In this document: positions 30,661 to 37,649 of the stretch, piece by piece
Position numbering within the stretch: position 1 is the stretch's first letter
Layout of the letters: each line of letters opens with the position of its first letter
Source: Cohnella phaseoli
GTDB lineage: Bacteria; Bacillota; Bacilli; Paenibacillales; Paenibacillaceae
Assembly: GCF_003386235.1 (NCBI RefSeq)
Contig: NZ_QRDZ01000004.1
Span: 186,001-250,000 of the forward strand
Direction: 5' to 3'
Length of the DNA: 64,000 nucleotides
Notes under the pieces: model-generated
What the model was told of the DNA's origin: nothing
Database searches by the model: none
The model's input: only the letters and a program-made list of their open reading frames with translations
Made by a program: the position numbers and the translations under genes

Positions 30661-31338
30661 GTGGCAACGATTATGATTGTGGAAGACGATCGACTGCTTA
30701 ACGAGGGGTTGGCCTATTCGCTTGGTGAAGACGGCTACGAGATTATGGCCGCTTACTCGTACGAGGAAGGCTTGAGCGTCTTTCGCAGCCAAGAGGTTCA
30801 TCTGGTTTTGCTGGACGTGAACCTCCCTGACCGCCCGGGAACGGAGCTGTGCGAGAAGATCCGCTCCGCCTCGGACGTTCCGATTATTTTTCTGACGGCT
30901 AACGATACGGAGAAGGATATGGTGCTCGGCTTTAAGCTTGGAGCGGACGACTACATGGCCAAGCCGTTCAGCATGGCCGTGCTCCGAGAGCGGGTGAGGG
31001 CCGTGCTCCGAAGAGGCGGGGGCGGCGAGAGCGGATCGTTGTTCGCCTATCAAGATTTGACGATTCATTACGATAAAATGAAAGTGTTCAAAGGCGGCCA
31101 AGAGCTCAAGCTGACGACGAACGAATTCAAGCTGCTCGCGGCGCTGACCCAGAATCGCAGTCAGGTGCTGACGCGGGAGTTGCTTCTGGAGAAGCTCTGG
31201 GATTCGGAGGGCAGCTTCGTGGACGAGAATACGCTCAGCGTCACCATCAAGCGACTCCGAAGCAAAATTGAGAACGATCCGAAGCGTCCCGCCTTCGTCA
31301 AAACTGTATTCGGCATCGGATACACCTGGGGAGAGTAG
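30661..31338 (+). CDS. OmpR-family response regulator
   Basis: 225 residues. The receiver has EDD at positions 8-10, phospho-acceptor Asp52 in VLLDVNLPDRPG and the conserved Lys in YMAKPFS. The C-terminal winged helix contains TTNEFKLLAALTQNRSQVLTRELLLEKLWD and ends KTVFGIGYTWGE. The GTG at 30661 has GGGAGGAGG seven bases upstream; a frame from 30631 has no support. It follows the permease gene by 49 bp and precedes the kinase by three, so the four genes form one operon. It probably controls the transporter in response to envelope stress. Confidence 0.95.
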   Translation: MATIMIVEDDRLLNEGLAYSLGEDGYEIMAAYSYEEGLSVFRSQEVHLVLLDVNLPDRPGTELCEKIRSASDVPIIFLTANDTEKDMVLGFKLGADDYMAKPFSMAVLRERVRAVLRRGGGGESGSLFAYQDLTIHYDKMKVFKGGQELKLTTNEFKLLAALTQNRSQVLTRELLLEKLWDSEGSFVDENTLSVTIKRLRSKIENDPKRPAFVKTVFGIGYTWGE

Positions 31339-31341
31339 AAG

Positions 31342-32391
31342 ATGAAAGACTCCTTTACCCGCATTATAACGATATACTCGGCGATTTACGCGCTCGCTTG
31401 CGGCGCGTTTTTTGCCGTTCTCATCCGCTCCGGCGCGAGCAAGGAAATGGTGTGGGCGGCGGCCGCGTTCGTTCTGACGACGGCGATTATTTTCGCGGGT
31501 TATCTGCTGTCTCTGCGTTCCGGGATGATCGCGATACTGGACAAGCTGTCTCTGACCGTACAATCGCTGATCGACGGGCAGGACAGGGAATACTTTCCGG
31601 TGTTCGAGGATAGCCTGCTCTCCAAGCTTCAGGGTCAGGTGCTGAAGCTATCGGGCATTTTGAGGACGCAGAAGCTTCGGTACAAGGAAGAGGGCGAGGA
31701 GATGAAGTCGCTCATTACGGACATCACTCACCAGCTTCGGACCCCGCTCGCCAATCTGAATATGTATAACGGTATGCTTGCGAACGAGGGGCTGCCGCCA
31801 GACAAGCGGACGGAATTCGCCCGGATCGCGTGCGATCAGACGGAAAAGCTGACTTGGCTCATGGATAGCCTGGTGAAGCTGTCCCGGCTGGAGAGCGGAA
31901 TGATCGAAGTTCGCGCGGAACGACGGAGTCTCATGGATACGGTTTTGGCTGCGATTAAGACCTTTTATCCCGCCGCTGAGGAGAAGGGGCTGGAGATTTC
32001 GTTCGAGGGGGGCGTGCCCGTCCCGCTGCTGCACGATGCGAAGTGGACCGGCGAGGCGATCGGCAACGTGCTGGACAACGCGATCAAATACACGCCCGCA
32101 GGCGGCAAAATCAAGGTGACAATCGAACGGTACGAAATGTTTGCGAGGATCGATATTGCCGACAACGGCCTCGGCATTCCCGAAGCCGAGCTCGCCAAGG
32201 TGTTCCAGCGCTTCTTCCGGGGAGCCTCCTCTTCGGATACGCAGGGCGTAGGCGTTGGACTGTACTTGGCACGCAAAATCGTGACGGAGCAAGGCGGCTA
32301 TATGAAAGTATCTTCGGAACCTGGAGGAGGAAGCGTGTTCTCGTTGTTTCTGCCGGTCGACACCGCGACGAATGAAAAATCGGTAGAATGA
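31342..32391 (+). CDS. Small intramembrane-sensing histidine kinase (BceS-like)
   Basis: 349 residues. Two transmembrane helices lie at about 8-28 and 36-57, joined by only ~7 extracytoplasmic residues, so no sensor domain is present and signal must come through the membrane or the partner transporter. His130 in DITHQLRTPLANL is the phosphorylation site. The HATPase_c domain shows NVLDNAIKYTP, DNGLGIPEAELAKVFQRFFRG and GVGLYLARKIV. The last codons coincide with a 23-bp stretch that is repeated at 33138-33160. The C-terminus after it (NEKSVE) may have been changed by an insertion (see findings). It acts with the preceding OmpR-type regulator. Confidence 0.94.
   Translation: MKDSFTRIITIYSAIYALACGAFFAVLIRSGASKEMVWAAAAFVLTTAIIFAGYLLSLRSGMIAILDKLSLTVQSLIDGQDREYFPVFEDSLLSKLQGQVLKLSGILRTQKLRYKEEGEEMKSLITDITHQLRTPLANLNMYNGMLANEGLPPDKRTEFARIACDQTEKLTWLMDSLVKLSRLESGMIEVRAERRSLMDTVLAAIKTFYPAAEEKGLEISFEGGVPVPLLHDAKWTGEAIGNVLDNAIKYTPAGGKIKVTIERYEMFARIDIADNGLGIPEAELAKVFQRFFRGASSSDTQGVGVGLYLARKIVTEQGGYMKVSSEPGGGSVFSLFLPVDTATNEKSVE
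32350..32372 (+). repeat. 23-bp direct repeat, left copy (inside kinase 3' end)
   Basis: Twenty-three bases beginning CTGCCGGTCGACACC are identical to 33138-33160. They encode the residues LPVDTAT near the end of the kinase. Confidence 0.9.
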
Positions 32392-32468
32392 TTAGTTCAA
32401 TTACGCAAATAGGACTGCCTTTGATATAATTAAGATAACGATTTTCATTGAACGGAGGGATCGCTCCT

Positions 32469-32765
32469 ATGCAATGGTCAGAGGTTCGCAAACATTATCC
32501 GTCTCAATGGGTGCTGGTCGAAGCAATCGTGGCTGCTACTCAAGGGAATAAGCGTGTCGTCGATGAATTGTCCGTGGTTGGTTCTTTCAACGAAAACAGC
32601 AAGGAAGCGCTTCGAACCTATCTGAAGTTGCACCGGGAGAACAAGCAGCGGGAACTGTATGTCATTCATACGTCCCGTGATCTACTGGATATTGAAGTGA
32701 CGGCCTGGACGGGGTGCGGGCACTTCAATGAGAATGGAGCTGGAGTGCGGTTTGCCGTTTGTTGA
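32469..32765 (+). CDS. Small conserved-type protein of unknown function, partner of the retropepsin-like gene
   Basis: 98 residues beginning MQWSEVRKHYPSQWVLVEAI. No catalytic motif, signal peptide or membrane helix is visible. The ATG at 32469 has ACGGAGGGA about nine bases upstream, a strong ribosome site, and TATAAT lies 39 bp before it. The end overlaps the retropepsin-like gene by 38 bases in another frame. From memory, similar small proteins often sit directly before retropepsin-like genes in Bacillales, so a functional pair is possible. I cannot assign a function. It lies inside the segment flanked by 23-bp repeats. Confidence 0.7.
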   Translation: MQWSEVRKHYPSQWVLVEAIVAATQGNKRVVDELSVVGSFNENSKEALRTYLKLHRENKQRELYVIHTSRDLLDIEVTAWTGCGHFNENGAGVRFAVC

Positions 32766-33111
32766 GATGGTATTTGCTCATCGAGGGATCGAGCGCACGA
32801 TTTCAAATGTCTTGATTGATACGGGATCGGCCGCTACACTTTTATCTGCTGATACCGCCTTGGAATTAGGGCTGGAACCGGAGTTAACGGACGTCATTAG
32901 AACTATGCGTGGAATCGGCGGCGAAGAATTTGTCTATGAGAAGCGGATCGAACGTTTAAAGCTGGGTGATGCTTCGGTGCCGCTGTTTACAATTCAGATC
33001 GGCGCGATGGACTATGGAATGGAGATTAACGGAATTATCGGGACAGATTTCTTGACTGCCATTGGTGCGGTTATTGATATGAAGAAACGAGAAGTTTACG
33101 TTAGCGCTTAG
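32728..33111 (+). CDS. Retropepsin-like aspartic protease domain protein
   Basis: 127 residues. LIDTGSAATLLS carries the aspartic-protease triad Asp31-Thr32-Gly33-Ser34, and the later GIIGTDFL matches the hydrophobic-hydrophobic-Gly segment of retropepsins. The size is that of a single-lobe enzyme which must dimerise. No signal peptide is present, so it is cytoplasmic. The start is uncertain: ATG at 32728 overlaps the upstream gene, and an internal TTG at 32749 is possible. The substrate is unknown. It lies inside the 23-bp-flanked segment, with its stop 27 bp before the right copy. Confidence 0.82.
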   Translation: MRMELECGLPFVEMVFAHRGIERTISNVLIDTGSAATLLSADTALELGLEPELTDVIRTMRGIGGEEFVYEKRIERLKLGDASVPLFTIQIGAMDYGMEINGIIGTDFLTAIGAVIDMKKREVYVSA

Positions 33112-33137
33112 GCTGCTTGTAAAAAAGGAGCTGAATC

Positions 33138-33160
33138 CTGCCGGTCGACACCGCGACGAA
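33138..33160 (+). repeat. 23-bp direct repeat, right copy (intergenic)
   Basis: It is identical over 23 bases to 32350-32372 in the kinase gene. It is followed by AACTATGA, which would give the kinase frame a KL-stop ending if joined to the left copy. Confidence 0.9.
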
Positions 33161-33187
33161 ACTATGATATGGTGTAGGAAACCCATA

Positions 33188-33217
33188 GGCATTCCACTCC
33201 TTCCAGAGTGGGGTGCC
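33188..33217 (+). terminator. Stem-loop, probable terminator of the kinase operon
   Basis: GGCATTCCACTC (33188-33199) pairs with GAGTGGGGTGCC (33206-33217), ten of twelve positions plus a G-T pair, with a six-base loop. The following sequence is moderately T-rich, with TTTTTT at 33235. It sits 28 bp after the right 23-bp repeat and may originally have closed the kinase operon. Confidence 0.6.
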
Positions 33218-33285
33218 TTCGTCTATATTTGTGGTTTTTTACATTTAATGTATTACTATTATTCCGAAAGGACATGGAGGTCGTG

Positions 33286-33348
33286 ATGCTATGTTTCTCT
33301 ATTTGTCCCCGCTCTGGGGAGATCCGTCGGCTGCCGTTAAAGCGCTAA
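33286..33348 (+). CDS. Possible 20-residue leader peptide upstream of L25/CTC
   Basis: GGAGG at 33277-33281 precedes an ATG that opens a 20-codon frame (MLCFSICPRSGEIRRLPLKR) ending 29 bp before the L25/CTC start. CCCC and GGGG can pair within it (33307-33319). It is too short for recognition. It could be a translated leader or chance. Confidence 0.3.
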   Translation: MLCFSICPRSGEIRRLPLKR

Positions 33349-33376
33349 GATCACTCATGTAAAGGAGAGGTAGAGC

Positions 33377-33922
33377 ATGGCTGCATGCATTCATGCGGAA
33401 AAACGTCCGCTATTGAATTCTTCCGGACTGCGGAATTTACGTCGGGAGGGGCGTCTGCCGGGTGTCGTATTCGGCAAAAAAGCGGACAACGAAAATATTC
33501 ATATTTCCACCAGTCAGTTCGAGAAATGGCTGAAACAAGGGGCTTCCGGTTTTATCGAGCTGCAGATGGAGGGCGAGAATTCGGTGACGGTGCTGTTGGA
33601 GGACCTTCAGCGCGATCCGGTAACCCGCTCGCTGATTCACGTCGACTTCCAGCTCGTTCAGTCGAACGAGATCGTTCGCACGAAGCTCCCGGTGAAGCTC
33701 AAGGGCACTCCGATCGGAACGAAGTCGGGCGGCATCGTGCAGGTTCAGGACCCGTACGTGGAAGTGGAAGCACTGCCGAAAAATCTGCCGTCCTCGGTCG
33801 AGCTGGACATTAGCGAGATGGAGATCGGCGATACGCGGTTCGTAAGAGATTTGGAGCTGTCTTCCGAGGTAACTGTTGTTTCCGGGCCAAACGAGCTTCT
33901 CGTGTCGGTGTCCAAGCCATAA
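33377..33922 (+). CDS. rplY: 50S ribosomal protein L25/general stress protein CTC
   Basis: 181 residues in the two-domain TL5/CTC arrangement. The N-terminal 5S-rRNA-binding domain (LRREGRLPGVVFGKK…, residues ~1-95, with VLLEDLQRDPVTRSLIHVDFQLV) is followed by the C-terminal beta domain (LPVKLKGTPIGTKSGGIVQVQ…). It binds 5S rRNA on the large ribosomal subunit. In Bacillus the homologue CTC is stress-inducible. AAAGGAGAGG precedes the ATG at 33377. It is a single gene with no obvious link to the sugar clusters. A second copy elsewhere in the genome is possible. Confidence 0.92.
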   Translation: MAACIHAEKRPLLNSSGLRNLRREGRLPGVVFGKKADNENIHISTSQFEKWLKQGASGFIELQMEGENSVTVLLEDLQRDPVTRSLIHVDFQLVQSNEIVRTKLPVKLKGTPIGTKSGGIVQVQDPYVEVEALPKNLPSSVELDISEMEIGDTRFVRDLELSSEVTVVSGPNELLVSVSKP

Positions 33923-34231
33923 TGTAAGGCCGGCGAATGAACGGGCGATCGTTAATCGAATGCGGTGTTAAAGCCGCTATCGATTTGCGATCGCCTGGCC
34001 GGTAATTTCTCTCGAACGTTCAACTCCTCTTGGAGCCCCCGTGGTATGTACGATTTAATAGTTGGCCGACAAATCCTTCTCCGAAGAGTATCTTTCCAGG
34101 GAGCCGCGGCTCCATCCTCCTCTAGTCTCGCAATCCGCTTCAGCTTCACAGCCATGACTCGTAGGAAGCCATCGATCCTAAAAGTGCCCACCCGCACGTA
34201 TGAGCTTATGAACAATTCTAGATCATACTCT
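33923..34231. other. Unassigned intergenic stretch before the GHL promoter
   Basis: Overlapping frames are open on both strands (87 codons minus, 33952-34215; 100 codons plus, 33965-34267). Neither has a convincing ribosome site or a recognisable domain. Codon composition looks unlike neighbouring genes. It may be a decayed gene or a long regulatory spacer. I see nothing firm in it. Confidence 0.35.
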
Positions 34232-34307
34232 ACCCGTTTTACAATTTGTCACCCTATTGTTTATTGAGGGGGTGAGTATAATAAGAACTGGGATGAAAGC
34301 GATTACA
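34232..34307 (+). promoter_or_regulatory. Promoter with tandem regulator site and consensus cre box before the secreted multidomain protein
   Basis: Half-sites ACCCG (34232) and ACCCT (34251, within GTCACCCT) lie 19 bp apart, and TATAAT is at 34277-34282. The same layout occurs at 41090-41140 before the LplB-type permease: 20 of 26 bases match over the site, and the distance from GTCACCCT to TATAAT is 29 bp in both. TGAAAGCGATTACA at 34294-34307 fits the CcpA cre consensus TGWAANCGNTNWCA at every position and lies just after the expected transcription start, where bound CcpA would block transcription. Confidence 0.7.
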
Positions 34308-34369
34308 GTATAGGTTCGTAGATTCTACTGAGAAAGGGGGGATAATGTTGTCAGATTAAGCGGACTATG

Positions 34370-34727
34370 CAGGGACCCGGCCGGGCCAGGGCACTTTTTT
34401 GGCCTCCGAGCCGCGATCCTAGCCGAGCCAGGGCACTTTTTTGGCCTCCGCACGGTGACCCCGGCGTCGCCAAGGCGCCTTTTTGGCCTTCGCGTCGCGC
34501 CCCTAGCCGGGCCAGGGCACTTTCTTGGCCTCCGAGCCGCGATCCCGGCCGAGGCAAGGCACTTTCTTGGCCTCCGAGCCGCGATCCCGGCGTCGCCAAG
34601 GCACTTTCTTGGCCTCCGAGCCGCGATCCCGGCCGGGCCAGGGCACTTTCTTGGCCTCCGCGTCGCGCCCCCGGCCGAGGCAAGGCACTTTCTTGGCCTC
34701 CGAGCCGCGATCCTGGCTTGGCCAAGT
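34370..34727. repeat. Tandem array: eight copies of a 42-bp unit in the probable 5' leader
   Basis: GGCACTT (or GGCGCCT) followed by TTGGCC recurs at 34390, 34432, 34474, 34516, 34558, 34600, 34642 and 34684, exactly 42 bp apart. A typical unit can fold: CTTGGCCTCCGAGCCG pairs with CGGCCGAGGCAAG downstream with three bulged bases, and copies with GTCGCCAAGG or GGGCCAGGG keep pairing to CTTGGC. The array lies between a promoter at 34277 and the start codon at 34824, so it is probably transcribed in a ~535-base leader. A short frame (ATG at 34345, four codons) with AAAGGGGGG before it precedes the array. Longer frames through the array look accidental. Confidence 0.92.
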
Positions 34728-34823
34728 TAACCTGCCAATGCTGGGGGAGACGAGGTCGCTCAGATTTGCGGAGCTGTAACGGTTTTATTGTTTTCTCATT
34801 CTTGCAAACGAGGTGAAAGCAGG

Positions 34824-37580
34824 ATGAAAGACACTCATTGGATCAGCAAGTTCACGATTGCGGTTCTCATTGTCGGATTTGTCGGAGGTTGGTTAGGGAG
34901 TCCGGGCGCCTACGCGGAGCATGGTAAACCGACGGCGCAGAAAGTCGCGGACAGGGATTTTCCGTCTATCTTTCAAGCGTGGAACAAAGCGGAAGCCGGG
35001 CCGGGCGTGACGGGGAACGAGGTCCACGACACGGCGATGCATGACTTGTACTTCACGTCCACCCAGGGTCTCGGATTGCAGTGGAACGACGCTTCGCCGA
35101 CGAATTCGGATGGAGACGGGCTGGGAACCGGGTTTACGTCAACGAGCATTGCGGCAGCGACAGCCAAGGTTCAGGCGCTGCATGCCGAAAACCCGAATCT
35201 GGTCATTTTGACTGAAATCCGATATTGGGCCGCATGGGAGACTTATTTACCCGCCGACCATGCCTGGTGGAAAAGAAAATCCGACGGCTCGAAAATCCCG
35301 GCATGGCAAGGAGAAGGAATGACGATTTACTATATGGACTGGGACAACGCGGCGTTCCGGGAGCATGTAGCGAATCAGGCGAAAGCCGCAGTGGACACCG
35401 GACTCGTGGACGGCATCATGATCGACTGCATGGCGATAGACGAATTCGGCGATGCCGATGCGGATCCCAACCGCGTGGATCTGATCGCGCGAATTCGCAG
35501 TAAGATCGGGGATAAGCTTCTGCTGATCAATTCCAACCAGTTGAAGAGACCCAACATGGCGCCCTACATTAACGGTTTGTATATGGAGGTCTGGCAGAGC
35601 AGTACGCCGGAACACATGCAACTGGTCTCGGATACGTTGAAATGGGCGGAAGAGAAGACGAGATCTCCCAAAATCAACGCCCTTGAGCTTTGGTATGACA
35701 GCAACCGCAACGATCTATACAAAATGCGTGCCGTCACAACGTTGAGCCTGACCCATGGCAACGGCTACGCGTTGTTTGCGGACCACAATGAAAACCCGAA
35801 TCCCGACCATCTGCACAATTGGTACGATTTCTGGAATGCGGATCTCGGAAAACCCGTAGCCGCAGGCTATCAGAGGGCGGACAATGAATTGTTCCAACGG
35901 GAATTCGATAAGGGGACCGTCATCTACAATCAGAAGGGCAACGGAACCCAGACGATTACTTTCGGTCAGCAGCGAACCCGCGTATCGACTGGAACGACCG
36001 GGACTACATTTCAGGTGAACGATAACGACGGGGATATTTTCCTGTATGTCGGAGCTCCGCCGAATCCGCTTCCGGGACCGGCTGCGGCCATGCAGACCGA
36101 TTATTATGCGGCAAGCGCAAGCTCGACGCAAGGGAATCATAACTGGTATACGCAATATACGGACGGAAGCGCCTATACGAACATGAGCTGGGACAATGCC
36201 AACAACAACCTGTTCCGGTTTTCGGGTCAAGGGATTTCCGTATTTGGCGAATTCGGCAACAACGGCGGGCGAATCGATCTGGGAGGCTCTTACGACGCCG
36301 TATTGAAATGGGTCGCGCCGGCGGCCGGGGACATCAAGATCGGCGCATCGATGCGCAAGGAATTCGGAACGGACGGAGATGGCGTTATCGTTACCGTGAA
36401 GAAGAACAATACCGTCCTATGGGGACCAACGCTCATCAACGGGATGACGCCGACGCAACTGAATCTGAATCAAACCGTCGTAGCCGGGGACAGCATCCTC
36501 TTCATCGCGAACAAAAATAACAATTTAACGGGAGATCAGCTGCGTCTGAGGCCGTTCGTCAAGCTATATACAGGTACGACGACTCCGCCTCCGGTGACGG
36601 GCAACGTCGCTCTCGCATCCAAAGGGGCCACAGTGACGGCTTCGACGGACAACGGCGTTAACTTTGCCGCAAGCGGCGCCATCAACGGAGATCGAAAAGG
36701 GGTTAACTGGGGCAATGGCGGAGGATGGAGCGACGGCACGTCCGGGGCGTATCCCGACTGGCTGCAAGTTAACTTCGGCGGGAACCGCACGATCGAGGAG
36801 ATCGACGTATTTACGGTGCAAGACAATTATGCCGCCCCATTCGAGCTTACGCCTACCATGACCTTCTCCCAGTATGGAATAACAGCCTTCGACGTTCAGT
36901 ATTGGAACGGTTCTGCATGGGCGACGATTCCGGGAGGAAGCGTTACGGGTAATGATAAAGTATGGAGGAAATTCTCGTTCGCGCCCGTTACGACCGACAA
37001 AATCAGGGTTGTCGTCAACAATGCGCTGAACGGCTACAGCCGAATTACCGAGCTTGAAGCTTGGACCGAGCCGTCGCCGCCGCCGTCGTCGGGCTCGAGC
37101 GAATCGATGTTTGCCTCCGTGACCGGCCCGCAATCGCAGGGGGATTGGACGGATAAAGAATTGGGCATCGTCTTCAGTTCGTCCGTCGCCGGCAAAGTCA
37201 CGGAGCTGAAAGCGTACGTCGCTTCCGCCGCCGAAGCCGGAGCCCATACCGCGAGAATCTGGAAAAACTCGGACGGATCGCTAGTCGGAGGGCCGTACAC
37301 GTTGAATTTCAGCAGTACAATCGGATGGCAAACGTTCGACATACCGGATCTTAATCTCTTGGCTAATACGGCTTACACGTTGTCCATCTCGACAGGGAGC
37401 GACTCCGGTCGGTATTACGCCATGAAAACCAACTCGATGTCTTCCGCGGGGAATAACGGCAGCCATCTATCCTGGCAGGCCCATGCAGGCGTATACGGGA
37501 CGACGCTGGGCAACCGTCCTACGACTCAGGCGCTCTACGACGCGAATTATATGAGGGACATCGTTTTCGTAGCGAATTGA
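34824..37580 (+). CDS. Secreted putative glycoside hydrolase with F5/8C and DUF4082 domains
   Basis: 918 residues. The signal peptide is about 1-34 (cleavage after AYA). Residues ~40-360 look like a TIM-barrel hypothetical glycosyl hydrolase (GHL15-like), with VDGIMIDCMAIDEFGD (Asp201, Asp206-Glu207) as candidate catalytic region. A beta-sandwich resembling a carbohydrate-binding module lies at ~424-583. An F5/8 type C (discoidin) module is at ~593-748, and a DUF4082 module (~761-918, MFASVTGP…DIVFVA) ends the protein. The ATG at 34824 has GAGGTGAAAG upstream; a frame from 34788 adds no sensible signal. No cell-wall anchor is present. The barrel assignment is from recalled pattern, so the glycan target is unknown. 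Confidence 0.8.
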   Translation: MKDTHWISKFTIAVLIVGFVGGWLGSPGAYAEHGKPTAQKVADRDFPSIFQAWNKAEAGPGVTGNEVHDTAMHDLYFTSTQGLGLQWNDASPTNSDGDGLGTGFTSTSIAAATAKVQALHAENPNLVILTEIRYWAAWETYLPADHAWWKRKSDGSKIPAWQGEGMTIYYMDWDNAAFREHVANQAKAAVDTGLVDGIMIDCMAIDEFGDADADPNRVDLIARIRSKIGDKLLLINSNQLKRPNMAPYINGLYMEVWQSSTPEHMQLVSDTLKWAEEKTRSPKINALELWYDSNRNDLYKMRAVTTLSLTHGNGYALFADHNENPNPDHLHNWYDFWNADLGKPVAAGYQRADNELFQREFDKGTVIYNQKGNGTQTITFGQQRTRVSTGTTGTTFQVNDNDGDIFLYVGAPPNPLPGPAAAMQTDYYAASASSTQGNHNWYTQYTDGSAYTNMSWDNANNNLFRFSGQGISVFGEFGNNGGRIDLGGSYDAVLKWVAPAAGDIKIGASMRKEFGTDGDGVIVTVKKNNTVLWGPTLINGMTPTQLNLNQTVVAGDSILFIANKNNNLTGDQLRLRPFVKLYTGTTTPPPVTGNVALASKGATVTASTDNGVNFAASGAINGDRKGVNWGNGGGWSDGTSGAYPDWLQVNFGGNRTIEEIDVFTVQDNYAAPFELTPTMTFSQYGITAFDVQYWNGSAWATIPGGSVTGNDKVWRKFSFAPVTTDKIRVVVNNALNGYSRITELEAWTEPSPPPSSGSSESMFASVTGPQSQGDWTDKELGIVFSSSVAGKVTELKAYVASAAEAGAHTARIWKNSDGSLVGGPYTLNFSSTIGWQTFDIPDLNLLANTAYTLSISTGSDSGRYYAMKTNSMSSAGNNGSHLSWQAHAGVYGTTLGNRPTTQALYDANYMRDIVFVAN

Positions 37581-37593
37581 TAGAATATACAAA

Positions 37594-37634
37594 CAAGCAG
37601 GGTACCCGCGTTATTGGGGTACCCTGCTTGCTTG
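37594..37634. terminator. Bidirectional terminator between convergent genes
   Basis: Perfect 14-bp inverted repeat CAAGCAGGGTACCC (37594-37607) and GGGTACCCTGCTTG (37617-37630) with a nine-base loop. It lies between the plus-strand secreted protein gene and the minus-strand kinase gene and can serve both. Confidence 0.85.
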
Positions 37635-37649
37635 TACGGCTTAGCGGCT

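Larger units (their letters stand above)
32373..33160 (+). mobile_element. Candidate 788-bp insertion carrying a retropepsin gene pair
   Basis: The segment lies between two copies of a 23-bp sequence, one in the last codons of the kinase gene and one 788 bp downstream. Joining the kinase frame directly to the sequence after the second copy gives an ending ...DTATKL and a stop at once, then a terminator hairpin, as would be expected of an uninterrupted gene. The segment contains its own possible -10 (TATAAT at 32425-32430) and two small overlapping genes, and appears more AT-rich than its neighbours. No integrase or transposase is present, so the mechanism is unknown. Confidence 0.4.

Noticed and set aside
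33952..34215. 87-codon minus-strand gene after L25
   Set aside because: No domain, no ribosome site, and an overlapping plus-strand frame of similar length; reported only as an unassigned stretch.
34367..34816. 149-codon frame, and other frames on both strands, through the third array
   Set aside because: Several frames are open at once over a 42-bp period; none has a ribosome site at its start.
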